From the NCBI GenBank assembly GCA_043808565.1, contig JAZDEQ010000039.1, positions 1 to 19,791 of the forward strand: a DNA stretch of 19,791 bases, in the 5' to 3' direction. The stretch is from UBA12403 sp043808565. Its GTDB lineage: Bacteria; Patescibacteriota; Patescibacteriia; UBA9934; GWF2-40-263. The notes under the pieces were generated by a model. The model did no database searches, was not told the origin of the DNA, and saw only the letters and a program-made list of their open reading frames with translations. Shown piece by piece: positions 6,760 through 13,917 of the stretch. A program made the position numbers and the translations under genes. Each line of letters starts with the position of its first letter. The stretch's first letter is position 1.

Positions 6760-8814
6760 ATGTCCTTACATCTCGGTACTTTAATTCAAGATCTTCCGGG
6801 TTTGGGTCCGGCGGCCCAGCGTGACTTGGCACGGCTGGGCGTGCACACCGTGCGCGAGCTTTTGTGGTATACGCCTTTTCGTTATGATGATTTTTCGACG
6901 AACAAACCAATTGCTTCACTTCGACACGATGACACTGTGACGCTCGTCGGACGGATTAAATCAATCGCCAGTCGACCAAGTAAAAATCAGCGGCTGACTT
7001 TAACCGAAGGGCTTTTTGAAAATGACAGCGGTTCGCTCAAAGTGATGTGGTTCAATCAGCCATATTTAGAAAAAACTTTGCGACCAGGAACAATGATTTC
7101 TTTGGCCGGACGAATCAATCGAAAGTTCGGAACCACAACTTTAATGAATCCGGTTTACGAAGCCGTTGAAAATCACACCCACACCGGTCGGATTGTTCCG
7201 GTTTATGGCTTAACGGGTTCACTCACCGAACGTCGTTTACGTTCGGCTGTAAAATTGTCTCTCGACGTTGCTCGCGAAATGGTTGATTGGTTGCCGTCAG
7301 AAATTCGTGAGGCCGAAAGTTTCCCCATGATTCATCAAGCTTTAGAATTTATCCATTTCCCACCATCGGCCGATCATTTAGATCACGCCATGCGGCGTTT
7401 AAAATTCGATGAGTTGTTTTTGCGCCAGCTTATGTTTGCGCATCTTAAACGCGAGCGAGCAGTGATTGGTGCGCGACCGTTGGAATATTCGATTGAAGAA
7501 ATTAAAAATTTTGTCAGCCAGCTACCGTTTAAATTAACCAATTGCCAACGTAAAGCCGCTTGGGAAATTGTCCAGGATTTGGCCAAACCCGAACCTATGC
7601 ATCGTTTGCTCCAAGGTGATGTTGGGTCAGGGAAGACCGTGGTGGCGGCGATTGGTGCCCTGGCTGCGCTCAAAGCTGGTGGTCGTGTAGTTTATCTGGC
7701 GCCAACTGAAATTTTAGCCGAACAGCAATATCAAACTTTTCAAAAATTATTATCAGAATTCCATCCAGCTTTGCTTTCGCGAAGTAAAGCGATTTGGAAC
7801 GGGAAAACTCTGAATAAAAAAGATCTACAAGCCGCCTTGTTATCGGGTGAGATTGCTTGTGTTGTCGGCACTCACGCTTTGCTCGAAGACGCAGCACGAC
7901 CGCCGAATATTTCTTTGGTCATCATTGATGAACAACATCGTTTTGGCGTGGAACAACGTCATGCTCTTTTAAAACAAGTTGGCGACAAAGCGCCGCATCT
8001 CTTGTCGATGACAGCTACGCCGATTCCACGCTCGCTAGCTTTGGCTGTTTACGGTGATTTGGAAATCTCGATTTTAAACGAACGACCGGCTGGTCGTTTG
8101 CCAATTACCACTTCGCTGGTTTTGCCGACCAAAGAAAAAGACATGTACGAAAAAATAAAAAGCGAAATCAAAAACGGCCAACAAATTTTTGTGGTTTGTC
8201 CGCTCATTGATCCATCTGATGCTTTAGGTGTGGCTTCGGCCAAGGAAACCATGGAAAAATTATCTCAGGGCCCTTTGAAAAATTTTCGCCTTGGCCTTTT
8301 GCATGGGCAAATGAAAGCCGATGAAAAAGAAAAAGTCATGGCTGATTTTGTCGCCAAGCAACTCGACATTATTGTTTCGACCACGGTCATCGAAGTTGGT
8401 GTTGATGTACCAAATGCTACAGTGATGGTAATTTTTGGCGCCGAGCGTTTTGGTTTGGCTCAACTTCATCAACTGCGCGGTCGCGTTGGCCGTTCGGCTT
8501 TTCAATCTTATTGTTTTTTGTGTTCTGGTGATCCTGAGGCCCAAAATAAACGTCGTCTGCAGGCCGTCGTAAAATCAAACGATGGTTTTTTCCTGGCCGA
8601 AGAAGATTTAAAAATCCGCGGTGCCGGCAATGCTTTTGGCCAAGCTCAATCCGGCTTACCAGATTTGAAATTCGCCAGCCTGGGTGACACAGAAATAATG
8701 AAAAAAGCCCGCGACTGGGCTCATCGAATTTTAGAAAACGATCCAAATCTATCGAAATATCCGTTAGTTAAGGAAAATATCACGGTTAGTTTTGAGAGGA
8801 TACATTTAGAATAA
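6760..8814 (+). CDS. recG: ATP-dependent DNA helicase RecG
   Basis: RecG reverses stalled replication forks and branch-migrates Holliday junctions. The 684-residue protein has the normal architecture. Residues 1-60 contain a helix-hairpin-helix-like 'LPGLGPAAQRDLARLGV' segment. An OB-fold wedge domain runs to about 160 (TVTLVGRIKSI). The helicase core follows with Walker A GDVGSGKT near residue 286, the DEQHR box near 390 (motif II), SMTATPIPR near 416 (motif III), 'TTVIEVGVDVPNA' (motif V) and QLRGRVGR near 573 (motif VI). The C-terminal TRG-type region is present ('EEDLKIRGAGNAFGQAQSG'). All catalytic motifs are intact. The ATG lies in TTTTTTATG with no Shine-Dalgarno sequence. Its leader contains a palindromic repeat that might affect expression. 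Confidence 0.97.
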   Translation: MSLHLGTLIQDLPGLGPAAQRDLARLGVHTVRELLWYTPFRYDDFSTNKPIASLRHDDTVTLVGRIKSIASRPSKNQRLTLTEGLFENDSGSLKVMWFNQPYLEKTLRPGTMISLAGRINRKFGTTTLMNPVYEAVENHTHTGRIVPVYGLTGSLTERRLRSAVKLSLDVAREMVDWLPSEIREAESFPMIHQALEFIHFPPSADHLDHAMRRLKFDELFLRQLMFAHLKRERAVIGARPLEYSIEEIKNFVSQLPFKLTNCQRKAAWEIVQDLAKPEPMHRLLQGDVGSGKTVVAAIGALAALKAGGRVVYLAPTEILAEQQYQTFQKLLSEFHPALLSRSKAIWNGKTLNKKDLQAALLSGEIACVVGTHALLEDAARPPNISLVIIDEQHRFGVEQRHALLKQVGDKAPHLLSMTATPIPRSLALAVYGDLEISILNERPAGRLPITTSLVLPTKEKDMYEKIKSEIKNGQQIFVVCPLIDPSDALGVASAKETMEKLSQGPLKNFRLGLLHGQMKADEKEKVMADFVAKQLDIIVSTTVIEVGVDVPNATVMVIFGAERFGLAQLHQLRGRVGRSAFQSYCFLCSGDPEAQNKRRLQAVVKSNDGFFLAEEDLKIRGAGNAFGQAQSGLPDLKFASLGDTEIMKKARDWAHRILENDPNLSKYPLVKENITVSFERIHLE

Positions 8815-8833
8815 TCTAACTTTTTAAGTTGGC

Positions 8834-8862
8834 TTGACAAAAAGCATGCTTTTTTGTAAAGT
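8834..8862 (+). promoter_or_regulatory. Strong promoter of the DUF4143 ATPase gene
   Basis: A perfect TTGACA at 8834-8839 and TAAAGT at 8857-8862 are exactly 17 bases apart. The start would be near 8869, giving a leader of about 48 bases. A weak 7-bp hairpin (8816-8832) from the end of recG lies just upstream. The spacer between the boxes is almost entirely a palindrome, described in the next entry. Confidence 0.75.
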
Positions 8863-8893
8863 GGATAGAGCATAAAAGCATGCTTTTTTGCTC
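8839..8893. promoter_or_regulatory. Two-copy palindromic operator candidate
   Basis: AAAAGCATGCTTTT occurs twice, at 8840-8853 and 8874-8887, with centres 34 bases apart, about three helical turns. The first copy (extended to 16 bp, 8839-8854) fills the promoter spacer; the second lies just past the predicted start site. The second copy is also nested in a larger dyad, GAGCA at 8868-8872 against TGCTC at 8889-8893, so the RNA can form a hairpin. Occupancy by a dimeric repressor would block RNA polymerase. An attenuator role is the alternative. Confidence 0.6.
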
Positions 8894-8916
8894 AATATCA
8901 AAAATAAACATTTTTT

Positions 8917-10080
8917 ATGTTTATACAAAGAAAAGCTGAAACAAAATTAAAAGAATTAACCAATTCACGAAAGATTTTAATTCTTTTGGGAGCGCGCCAA
9001 GTAGGGAAAACTACTTTGATTAAGCATTTTTTAAAAGAAAAAAAGGCCGTGTTTTTAAATTTTGATAATGAATCCGACAGAAGTCATTTTATTTCAGCTT
9101 CAGCTTTGTCTCCGGTCATGGCTATTAAGACGCTTGGCAAGCCTGATTTTATTGTGATTGATGAGGCACAAAGATTGGTTGAAACCGGTCAGGTAGTTAA
9201 GGGTTGGTTTGATGCCGAGGTTACAACAAAGATTATTTTGCTCGGATCATCAAGTTTGAATTTATTAAACCAATCAGCCGAGAGTTTAACCGGGCGCAAC
9301 GAAAAAATTTTTTTACCCCCTTTAACTTTTTCTGAAATCATTGCTACTCAATCTTGGTTTTCCGAGCATTTTTCTGAGGAACAAATTCAAACGAGTTTTT
9401 CCAAACAGATCGCTTCTTTATTGTGGCAAACAATGATTTTTGGTTGCTATCCCGAGGCCTGGTTGATAAACGATAAACAAAATTTTCTTTTAAATTTGGT
9501 TTCTGATTACCTTTTAAAAGATGTTTTACAATTAGGTTTAATAAAGAATCCTATTTTGATAAAAAAATTACTTTCCCTTTTGGCTTATCAGGCCGGGGCT
9601 GAAGTTTCAGTTTCCGAATTATCAACAGCTTTGGGTATGTCTAGAGTCACGGTAGAAAAATATTTAGATTTGTTGGAGCAAACTTTTGTTATTTTTCGTT
9701 TACCAGCTTTTGGCAAAAATCCGCGCCGCGAGATTACCAAAAATCAAAAGATTTATTTTTGGGATAATGGCATTCGTAATGCTATTTTAAACGAATTTTC
9801 GACTAATAATTCTCGTCCGGATTTAGGTCAGTTGTGGGAGAATTGGGTGGTGTCCGAAGTAGCCAAAAATAATCTTTTAGATGGGAAAAGGAAAAATTTG
9901 TATTTTTGGCGTCCCCGAGGCGGCAGTAGCGAAGTTGATTTAATTATTAAAGAAAATGAAAAAATATCAGCTTTTGAAATTAAGTGGCGCAAAAAAAATA
10001 TTAATAAAAAAGCTTTTGAAATCCAATATCAAACCAAAGTTAAATTAATTGATAGCTCAAATCCTTTATTGGTTTTTTAA
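8917..10080 (+). CDS. AAA-type ATPase with DUF4143 C-terminal domain
   Basis: The 387-residue protein belongs to the predicted ATPases of the COG1373 type. The P-loop is at residues 25-32 (GARQVGKT), Walker B is FIVIDEA around 78-84 with Asp82 and Glu83, and a sensor-like 'IILLGSSS' follows. Residues about 200-260 include a winged-helix-like stretch (VSVSELSTALGMSRVTVEKYLDLLEQT). The C-terminal DUF4143 part carries a PD-(D/E)xK-like pattern: EVD at 339-341 and EIK at 354-356, as in restriction-like nucleases. Members of the family are frequent and highly varied in CPR and archaeal genomes; their cellular role is not settled, and defence or toxin-antitoxin roles have been suggested. The gene stands alone between its own regulated promoter and a terminator, which suggests it is expressed on demand. 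Confidence 0.88.
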   Translation: MFIQRKAETKLKELTNSRKILILLGARQVGKTTLIKHFLKEKKAVFLNFDNESDRSHFISASALSPVMAIKTLGKPDFIVIDEAQRLVETGQVVKGWFDAEVTTKIILLGSSSLNLLNQSAESLTGRNEKIFLPPLTFSEIIATQSWFSEHFSEEQIQTSFSKQIASLLWQTMIFGCYPEAWLINDKQNFLLNLVSDYLLKDVLQLGLIKNPILIKKLLSLLAYQAGAEVSVSELSTALGMSRVTVEKYLDLLEQTFVIFRLPAFGKNPRREITKNQKIYFWDNGIRNAILNEFSTNNSRPDLGQLWENWVVSEVAKNNLLDGKRKNLYFWRPRGGSSEVDLIIKENEKISAFEIKWRKKNINKKAFEIQYQTKVKLIDSSNPLLVF

Positions 10081-10102
10081 GTAAACAATAAAGTTTTTCA
10101 AC

Positions 10103-10129
10103 AAAACCCCGAAAAATCGGTGGTTTTTT
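10103..10129 (+). terminator. Rho-independent terminator after the ATPase gene
   Basis: AAAACC then CCGA on the left pair with TCGG and GGTTTT on the right across an AAAA loop, with a single bulged T. Six T follow. It ends the ATPase transcript about 25 bases past the stop codon. Confidence 0.8.
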
Positions 10130-10149
10130 GATTTTTTACAAACCGCTTC

Positions 10150-10178
10150 TTGACAGATTTGGCAAAATGTGGTAGTCT
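10150..10178 (+). promoter_or_regulatory. Promoter of the structured RNA region
   Basis: A perfect TTGACA at 10150-10155 is followed, after exactly 17 bases, by TAGTCT at 10173-10178. Transcription would start near 10185, just where the DNA becomes GC-rich. No open reading frame with a plausible protein follows, which supports a noncoding transcript. Confidence 0.65.
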
Positions 10179-10682
10179 GGATCGTTCGATTGTGATGCCT
10201 ACGATCCGAAGCAGAGGAATCTGACGTAGGTCACGATGCGGACGGCGGCGAGACCGGCTCGCCGTACTGTGAAAGCCTGGGCAAGGAGCCGGCCCATGTG
10301 CGTGGCACTGCGGTGTTAACGCGGCTACACCAGAGGTCGTCGGTTCCATGACCTCACGCCACGAAGGCCGAGAAGAAGCAGGGGACAGCTTCTGGGGCGT
10401 CGGCGATAACGCTGACGAACGGTCACTATTTGGGGTCAAGTCGTCCCACACCCCCGCCAAAGGCCGGGTCACATGATCTGGCCGTTCGAGACGAGAAAAC
10501 CCGCCGGCAATCAGGGCAGCCGGAACAAAAAGGGTGGCCACAGCAGACTGTCACGCGACGGTTTGCTGATAGGCAAGGGTCCTGAACCCACCTGTCAAAG
10601 GTGGAAGCAACAAGGTAGGCTGGCCAGGTTTGACAACCTGGCACCATGGTGGCGGAGCGTGTCCTTCCGCTGCCTCACTGGT

Positions 10683-10713
10683 AAAATGCCTTTCCTGTCG
10701 GTGGTATTTTTTT
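10683..10713 (+). terminator. Internal terminator-like element in the RNA region
   Basis: AAAATGCC at 10683-10690 pairs with GGTATTTT at 10703-10710 (one G-T wobble), with a 12-base loop, and T continues to 10713. The stem is AT-heavy. If it works, a first RNA of about 530 bases would end here and the rest would be read-through or a separate RNA; no second promoter is evident. Confidence 0.35.
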
Positions 10714-11018
10714 GACGTCGACGAAACGAGTGTCGGGGTTCCCAGTAAAAACCTCGGCAAAATTAGGACGAACCTACGGTTACTGCCTGAAAGAGGGCGG
10801 ACGGCTCCTTCTCTGGTGCGCTGGCAACGGAGGAGAGTAAGGAGTTATGTGCGACTGTGACAGGTCTGCGCGGCGCGGTTCTTTAGCTGCGAGCGCGGAC
10901 TTCTGAAAAGAACGGGTGGGTCGACCACTCCGTGTACAACCATTGGTTGTGCTCGCTCGTTCTTACCTTCCATTGTCCTTTCCCGGAGACCGACCGAGTC
11001 GGTCTCCAACATCGTCGA

Positions 11019-11061
11019 ACCTCCTAGTATGCCATGAAAAGCGAACGGGGGTTTTCTTTTT
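11019..11061 (+). terminator. Possible 3' end of the structured RNA
   Basis: ACCTCC at 11019-11024 can pair with GGGGGT at 11047-11052 (one T-G wobble), followed by TTTTCTTTTT. The loop is long (22 bases), so this is a weak call. It lies 10 bases from the end of the convergent radA gene and is the only T-rich stop signal at the end of the GC-rich stretch. Confidence 0.35.
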
Positions 11062-11070
11062 GAAAATTTT

Positions 11071-12525
11071 TTACAAATCTCTCACCGTCTTAATCCCCGC
11101 CACATTTATTGACTTAATTTCTCCAACATTTTTTTGCGGCACGACCGCTTGTTTAAGGCCAACTCGGGCGGCTTCGGATAAACGCCGTTCAGCACTTAGA
11201 ACCGAGCGAACTTCACCACCCAAACCGACTTCACCAAAATAAACCGTTGGTTCGACCCCTCCCTCCGCGCGGCGCGGTAGCCCTCCCCCTGCGGGAGAGG
11301 GTTTTAATGCCGACATAATTGCCGCACAAACGGCTAGGTCAGCGGCAGGTTCTTTTAATTCCATACCGCCGATGACATTTACATAAATATCTTTGTCGCC
11401 AAGATTGGCACCGACGCGTGACGAGAGAATGGCCGATAACATTTGTAAACGATTAACATCAAAGCCTGAAGCCCGACGGACTGGGGAAGGGTAAAAACTT
11501 TTTTCTACCAAAGCCTGGACCTCAACTAGAAAAACTCGCGAGCCTTCGAGAATGGCCGTGATAACTGAACCGGGTGAATTTTGTCGTTCGGCTAAAAATC
11601 TTTCGGAAGGATTGGGTACGGCCACGAGGCCATTTTTAGCCATTTCAAAAACTCCAACTTCGTCGGTTGAACCAAAACGATTTTTGGTGGCTCGTAAAAT
11701 GCGAAAAGCATGAACCGGATCGCCTTCAAGTGACAGGACAACATCAACAAGGTGCTCGAGAGTTTTTGGTCCAGCCACGGAACCGTCTTTGGTTACTTGG
11801 CCAATGATCATGATCGGGACATTGGTTTGCTTGGCACACTGAAGTAAAAGATTGGTGGCATAACGCACCGTGTTTGGCGAACCAGCTGTGGCCTCGAGCT
11901 CAAGTGAATTAACAGTTTGAATGGAATCGACAATGGTCAAAATTGGTTTTATTTTTTCGATGGTTGAGACTAAAACTTCCACTGGTTCGGCTTCGAGATA
12001 TTTGATGTGGTCGAATTTTTTATTCAGACGTTCGAAGCGAGTGGTAAGTTGGGAGGCGGATTCTTCGCCGGAAATGTAGAGTACATTTCCCTCGCCCCCG
12101 CCGTTTTTGCCCTCACCCCCCATCCCCCTCTCCCCGGGGGCGAGGGGGGGATTAGTACTCGCGGCAATTTGTGCCACCAAAGTCGATTTCCCAATCCCTG
12201 GTTCACCGGAAATTAAAATAAGTGACCCAGGAATAACCCCACCACCAAGTACACGATCAACTTCGGTTTCACCACTAGAAATTCGGGCGGCGTGAGTCGT
12301 GGCTTTTTCCGAAGACAACAAAACCCCGGCTTTGGCCGCCGGTCGAAGACCCCGAGCCGAGTCGAGGGATTTTGATGATTTATAAGGTAGGGGCGAATGG
12401 CCATTCGCCCCTACGCCGTCGGTTTCGTTTAAAGTGCCCCATTTTTGGCATTCGCTACAGCGGCCCGACCATTTAGAGAATTGAGCATCGCAGTTTTGGC
12501 AAGTAAACATAGTTTTAATTTTCAT
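11071..12525 (-). CDS. radA: DNA repair protein RadA, enlarged by repeat insertions
   Basis: RadA is a RecA-related helicase that extends D-loops in recombination. Residues 9-26 are the zinc finger (CQNC and CSEC). Walker A GEPGIGKST is at 107-115, Walker B ends at Asp200, the family hallmark KNRFG is at 281-285, and the C-terminal third is the Lon-protease-like domain ('GMELKEPAADLAV'). At 484 residues it is longer than the usual roughly 450-460. The excess lies in segments that look like translated dispersed repeats: about 37-48 and 53-62 in the zinc finger-ATPase linker, 124-146 between Walker A and 'VLYISGEES', and 408-424 in the Lon-like domain. All stay in frame and no conserved motif is lost. 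The ATG at 12525 overlaps the upstream gene by 11 bases; an ATG at 12510 (Met6), 4 bases after that stop, is an alternative. KIKT before CQNC resembles the start of other RadA proteins, so I keep the longer form. Confidence 0.96.
   Translation of the reverse strand: MKIKTMFTCQNCDAQFSKWSGRCSECQKWGTLNETDGVGANGHSPLPYKSSKSLDSARGLRPAAKAGVLLSSEKATTHAARISSGETEVDRVLGGGVIPGSLILISGEPGIGKSTLVAQIAASTNPPLAPGERGMGGEGKNGGGEGNVLYISGEESASQLTTRFERLNKKFDHIKYLEAEPVEVLVSTIEKIKPILTIVDSIQTVNSLELEATAGSPNTVRYATNLLLQCAKQTNVPIMIIGQVTKDGSVAGPKTLEHLVDVVLSLEGDPVHAFRILRATKNRFGSTDEVGVFEMAKNGLVAVPNPSERFLAERQNSPGSVITAILEGSRVFLVEVQALVEKSFYPSPVRRASGFDVNRLQMLSAILSSRVGANLGDKDIYVNVIGGMELKEPAADLAVCAAIMSALKPSPAGGGLPRRAEGGVEPTVYFGEVGLGGEVRSVLSAERRLSEAARVGLKQAVVPQKNVGEIKSINVAGIKTVRDL
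11257..11301. repeat. Repeat insertion in the Lon-like domain of radA
   Basis: A GC-rich block inside radA encodes Pro, Gly, Ala and Arg-rich residues about 408-424 where family members go directly from the 'AIMSAL' helix to 'TVYFGEVGL'. It contains the imperfect palindrome CCCTCCCCCTGCGGGAGAGG (from 11281) and a CCGCGCGG palindrome. Its composition is unlike the surrounding gene. Confidence 0.65.
12110..12150. repeat. Repeat insertion between Walker A and the next strand of radA
   Basis: A C-rich then G-rich block, with CCCCCTC (from 12124) facing GAGGGGG across CCCCGGGG, matches a well-known dispersed bacterial repeat style that reads 'PLPGGEG' or 'SPGARG' in different frames. On the radA strand it encodes 'NPPLAPGERGMGGEG' at about residues 125-139, where other RadA proteins have only a short loop. 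Confidence 0.7.
12341..12368. repeat. Possible fourth repeat-derived segment in radA
   Basis: A GC-rich stretch beginning GGTCGAAGACCCCGAG encodes SLDSARGLRP (residues 53-62) in the linker. The residue pattern resembles translations of dispersed repeats, but the palindrome is poor and linkers vary naturally, so this call is weaker than the other three. Confidence 0.35.
12387..12414. repeat. Perfect 28-bp palindrome inside radA
   Basis: GTAGGGGCGAATGG at 12387-12400 is followed at once by its exact complement at 12401-12414. It encodes residues about 38-47 (VGANGHSPLP) in the linker after the zinc finger. Palindromes of this GTAGGGGCGA type are common intergenic repeats; finding one in frame within a gene is unusual. 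Confidence 0.8.
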
Positions 12526-13915
12526 CTTCCCCCACAGCTAAACATTTCAAAAGATTACCACCGCCTCCACTCCAAGTGAAATGAACATGAGCGTCAGAAG
12601 TATTGCCTGATTGCCGAAAAGGTTGACAGTTGCAAGTCTCGCTGGTTTCTGGATCAGAACAAGCCGGACCACTTTGGTCGCACCAGCCTTTTTTTGCAGC
12701 ATCCCATTTACTTGGCGGGTCTTCGCCGTCACAACAGCGACCACCAATGTGGCCAATTGTTTCACCTCTTGTAACTTTTCGTGATTCCAGATAAGGCCCG
12801 CTATCGCCAAGAAAATCTTTAGCATGACAAATAGTTAGAGTTACACGTGTGCCGTCGGTGGCCTTTGTTCTAAAATAAATGGTATTACCGCACCGGTTTG
12901 TTCCAGTTATACCTCTTTGAAAATAAGTGGCCTCACCATCAAAAGGAGCTTTAATAGGTTCGCCCCACGAACCATGAAAATCCAATCCCGCACCGTTATC
13001 ATTAAAATTTTTGTAATCCCATAAAGCGCCATCAGAACCCCAGTGATGATTGCCGCAATTTGGGGCGCCACTAACGGTTGGCGAGGTAATGCCACCGGAA
13101 ATTTTACAAGCTTGATAAGTGTCATCTTGGGCCGCCTGAACCATTGATCCGCATTTTTCCGGTAGGTCGGCCAAGGAGTTATAACGGGCTCCACCAGTTA
13201 TGTCTTCTGTACCAACGCTGTTATCTAAAATCAGTTCATCAATTTGTTTAATTACTAAACCCCGAGAAGTGGTTAAACCAGGATTAACAATATAAAGAAT
13301 TAAGTAAACGCAAGAAAGAATAGTCATGCCCATTAGGGCTTTGTTGATGCGGGTTTTGGCTTTGGAATTATTTTTTCCTTCCGGAGAAATAATGTATTCC
13401 ACACCACCAATCATTAACATGATAATAGCAAAAACTGCGGCTATGCCCAAAAGATATTTATAAAGCCCAGCCGCGTATTCGCCAAAAAAATCAATGGTTA
13501 CATAACCATCGTTTAAGAGAACTTGGGAAAAAGTTACAGTGGGAATGTTAACGCTGAGATTAGGGTAAATAAAAGGAACGGTTGAATTGCCGTCTTGGAG
13601 TTGGATGGCGCCGGTGGTAATTGTGGTGACTGAAGCTGGTTGAACAGAGGAGACGGCTGAATCTTGAGCTGTGAAGCAACGACTTTCTATTTCAGCCATA
13701 ACACTAGCCACTTCAGAATATTCATAATTATTGTATTCTTCTCGGAGATTGCTTTGGCATGAATCACCGCAGCCGATTTCGTTATTGGCACCAATTGAAT
13801 CGCAGCCATTGGAATTTTTATAAAAACAAGCGCAAATATAATCATTGGCCAAAACTGTGGTGGGTAAGCAAAGAGTAAGACCGAACAATAAGATTAAAAA
13901 TATCTTTTTGATCAT
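12515..13915 (-). CDS. Pilin-like membrane protein fused to an M23-like domain
   Basis: A signal peptide (residues 1-23) is followed by a Cys-rich segment (Cys 28, 30, 38, 49, 53, 80). Two membrane helices at about 149-173 and 196-213, joined by a Lys-rich loop (KNNSKAKTRINKA), match the type IV secretion pilin-like (VirB2/TrbC-type) proteins common in CPR. Residues about 285-460 resemble an M23/LytM peptidoglycan peptidase: 'GLDFHGSWGEPIKAPFDGEA' with Asp312, His363 in 'TICHAKDF', 'TRGETIGHIGG' and the HxH pair His443/His445. The His four residues before Asp312, normally a zinc ligand, is Gly308, so the enzyme may be inactive and only bind peptidoglycan. Further Cys pairs between 394 and 430 suggest disulfides or a metal site, fitting the DsbA-like gene 2 bases upstream. 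It probably sits in the membrane with the M23-like part outside. radA overlaps or closely follows. Confidence 0.8.
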   Translation of the reverse strand: MIKKIFLILLFGLTLCLPTTVLANDYICACFYKNSNGCDSIGANNEIGCGDSCQSNLREEYNNYEYSEVASVMAEIESRCFTAQDSAVSSVQPASVTTITTGAIQLQDGNSTVPFIYPNLSVNIPTVTFSQVLLNDGYVTIDFFGEYAAGLYKYLLGIAAVFAIIMLMIGGVEYIISPEGKNNSKAKTRINKALMGMTILSCVYLILYIVNPGLTTSRGLVIKQIDELILDNSVGTEDITGGARYNSLADLPEKCGSMVQAAQDDTYQACKISGGITSPTVSGAPNCGNHHWGSDGALWDYKNFNDNGAGLDFHGSWGEPIKAPFDGEATYFQRGITGTNRCGNTIYFRTKATDGTRVTLTICHAKDFLGDSGPYLESRKVTRGETIGHIGGRCCDGEDPPSKWDAAKKGWCDQSGPACSDPETSETCNCQPFRQSGNTSDAHVHFTWSGGGGNLLKCLAVGEDEN

Positions 13916-13917
13916 AA

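Larger units (their letters stand above)
10185..11062 (+). ncRNA. Large structured noncoding RNA candidate, class unknown
   Basis: About 880 bases with no convincing gene are clearly richer in G and C than the flanks, as expected of a stable RNA in an AT-rich genome. Many stems can be read directly: GTCGGCG/CGCTGAC with ATAA loop (10399-10416), CCACCT/AGGTGG (10588-10604), GCCAGGTT/AACCTGGC with TGAC loop (10623-10642), GTCTGCGC/GCGCGGAC (10864-10900), AAGAACG/CGTTCTT (10908-10964) enclosing ACAACC/GGTTGT, and GGAGACCGAC/GTCGGTCTCC with CGA loop (10985-11007). Longer pairings GGAGCCGGC/GTCGGTTCC (10285-10347) and CGTGGC/GCCACG (10301-10363) cross, so they are alternatives or a pseudoknot. I looked for RNase P (GAGGAAAGTCC and ACAGAA blocks), tmRNA (TTCRANNC tRNA-like end), SRP RNA and rRNA signatures and found none that hold. 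Size recalls large ornate RNAs such as GOLLD or ROOL, without recognisable similarity. A U-rich element at 10683-10713 may divide it into two RNAs. It converges on radA. Confidence 0.6.

Noticed and set aside
10411..10417. Hammerhead ribozyme core CTGACGA
   Set aside because: No stem II and no GAAAC follow at the right place.
10185..10713. RNase P RNA
   Set aside because: AGAGGAATCTGACG near 10213 faintly recalls the GAGGAAAGTCC block, and GGTAGGCTG occurs near 10614, but the full block, the ACAGAA block and a closing P1 helix are absent.
10098..10760. Overlapping ORFs of 60-147 codons on both strands of the GC-rich region
   Set aside because: They are rich in Cys, Trp, Arg and Pro without any domain, overlap each other in many frames, and one runs through the ATPase terminator; typical of translated structured RNA.
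10845..11012. Minus-strand 55-codon ORF preceded by a perfect AGGAGG seven bases before its ATG
   Set aside because: It lies wholly across stable hairpins of the structured RNA, has odd composition, and no other gene here uses a Shine-Dalgarno sequence; the AGGAGG is the complement of ACCTCCT in the plus-strand RNA.
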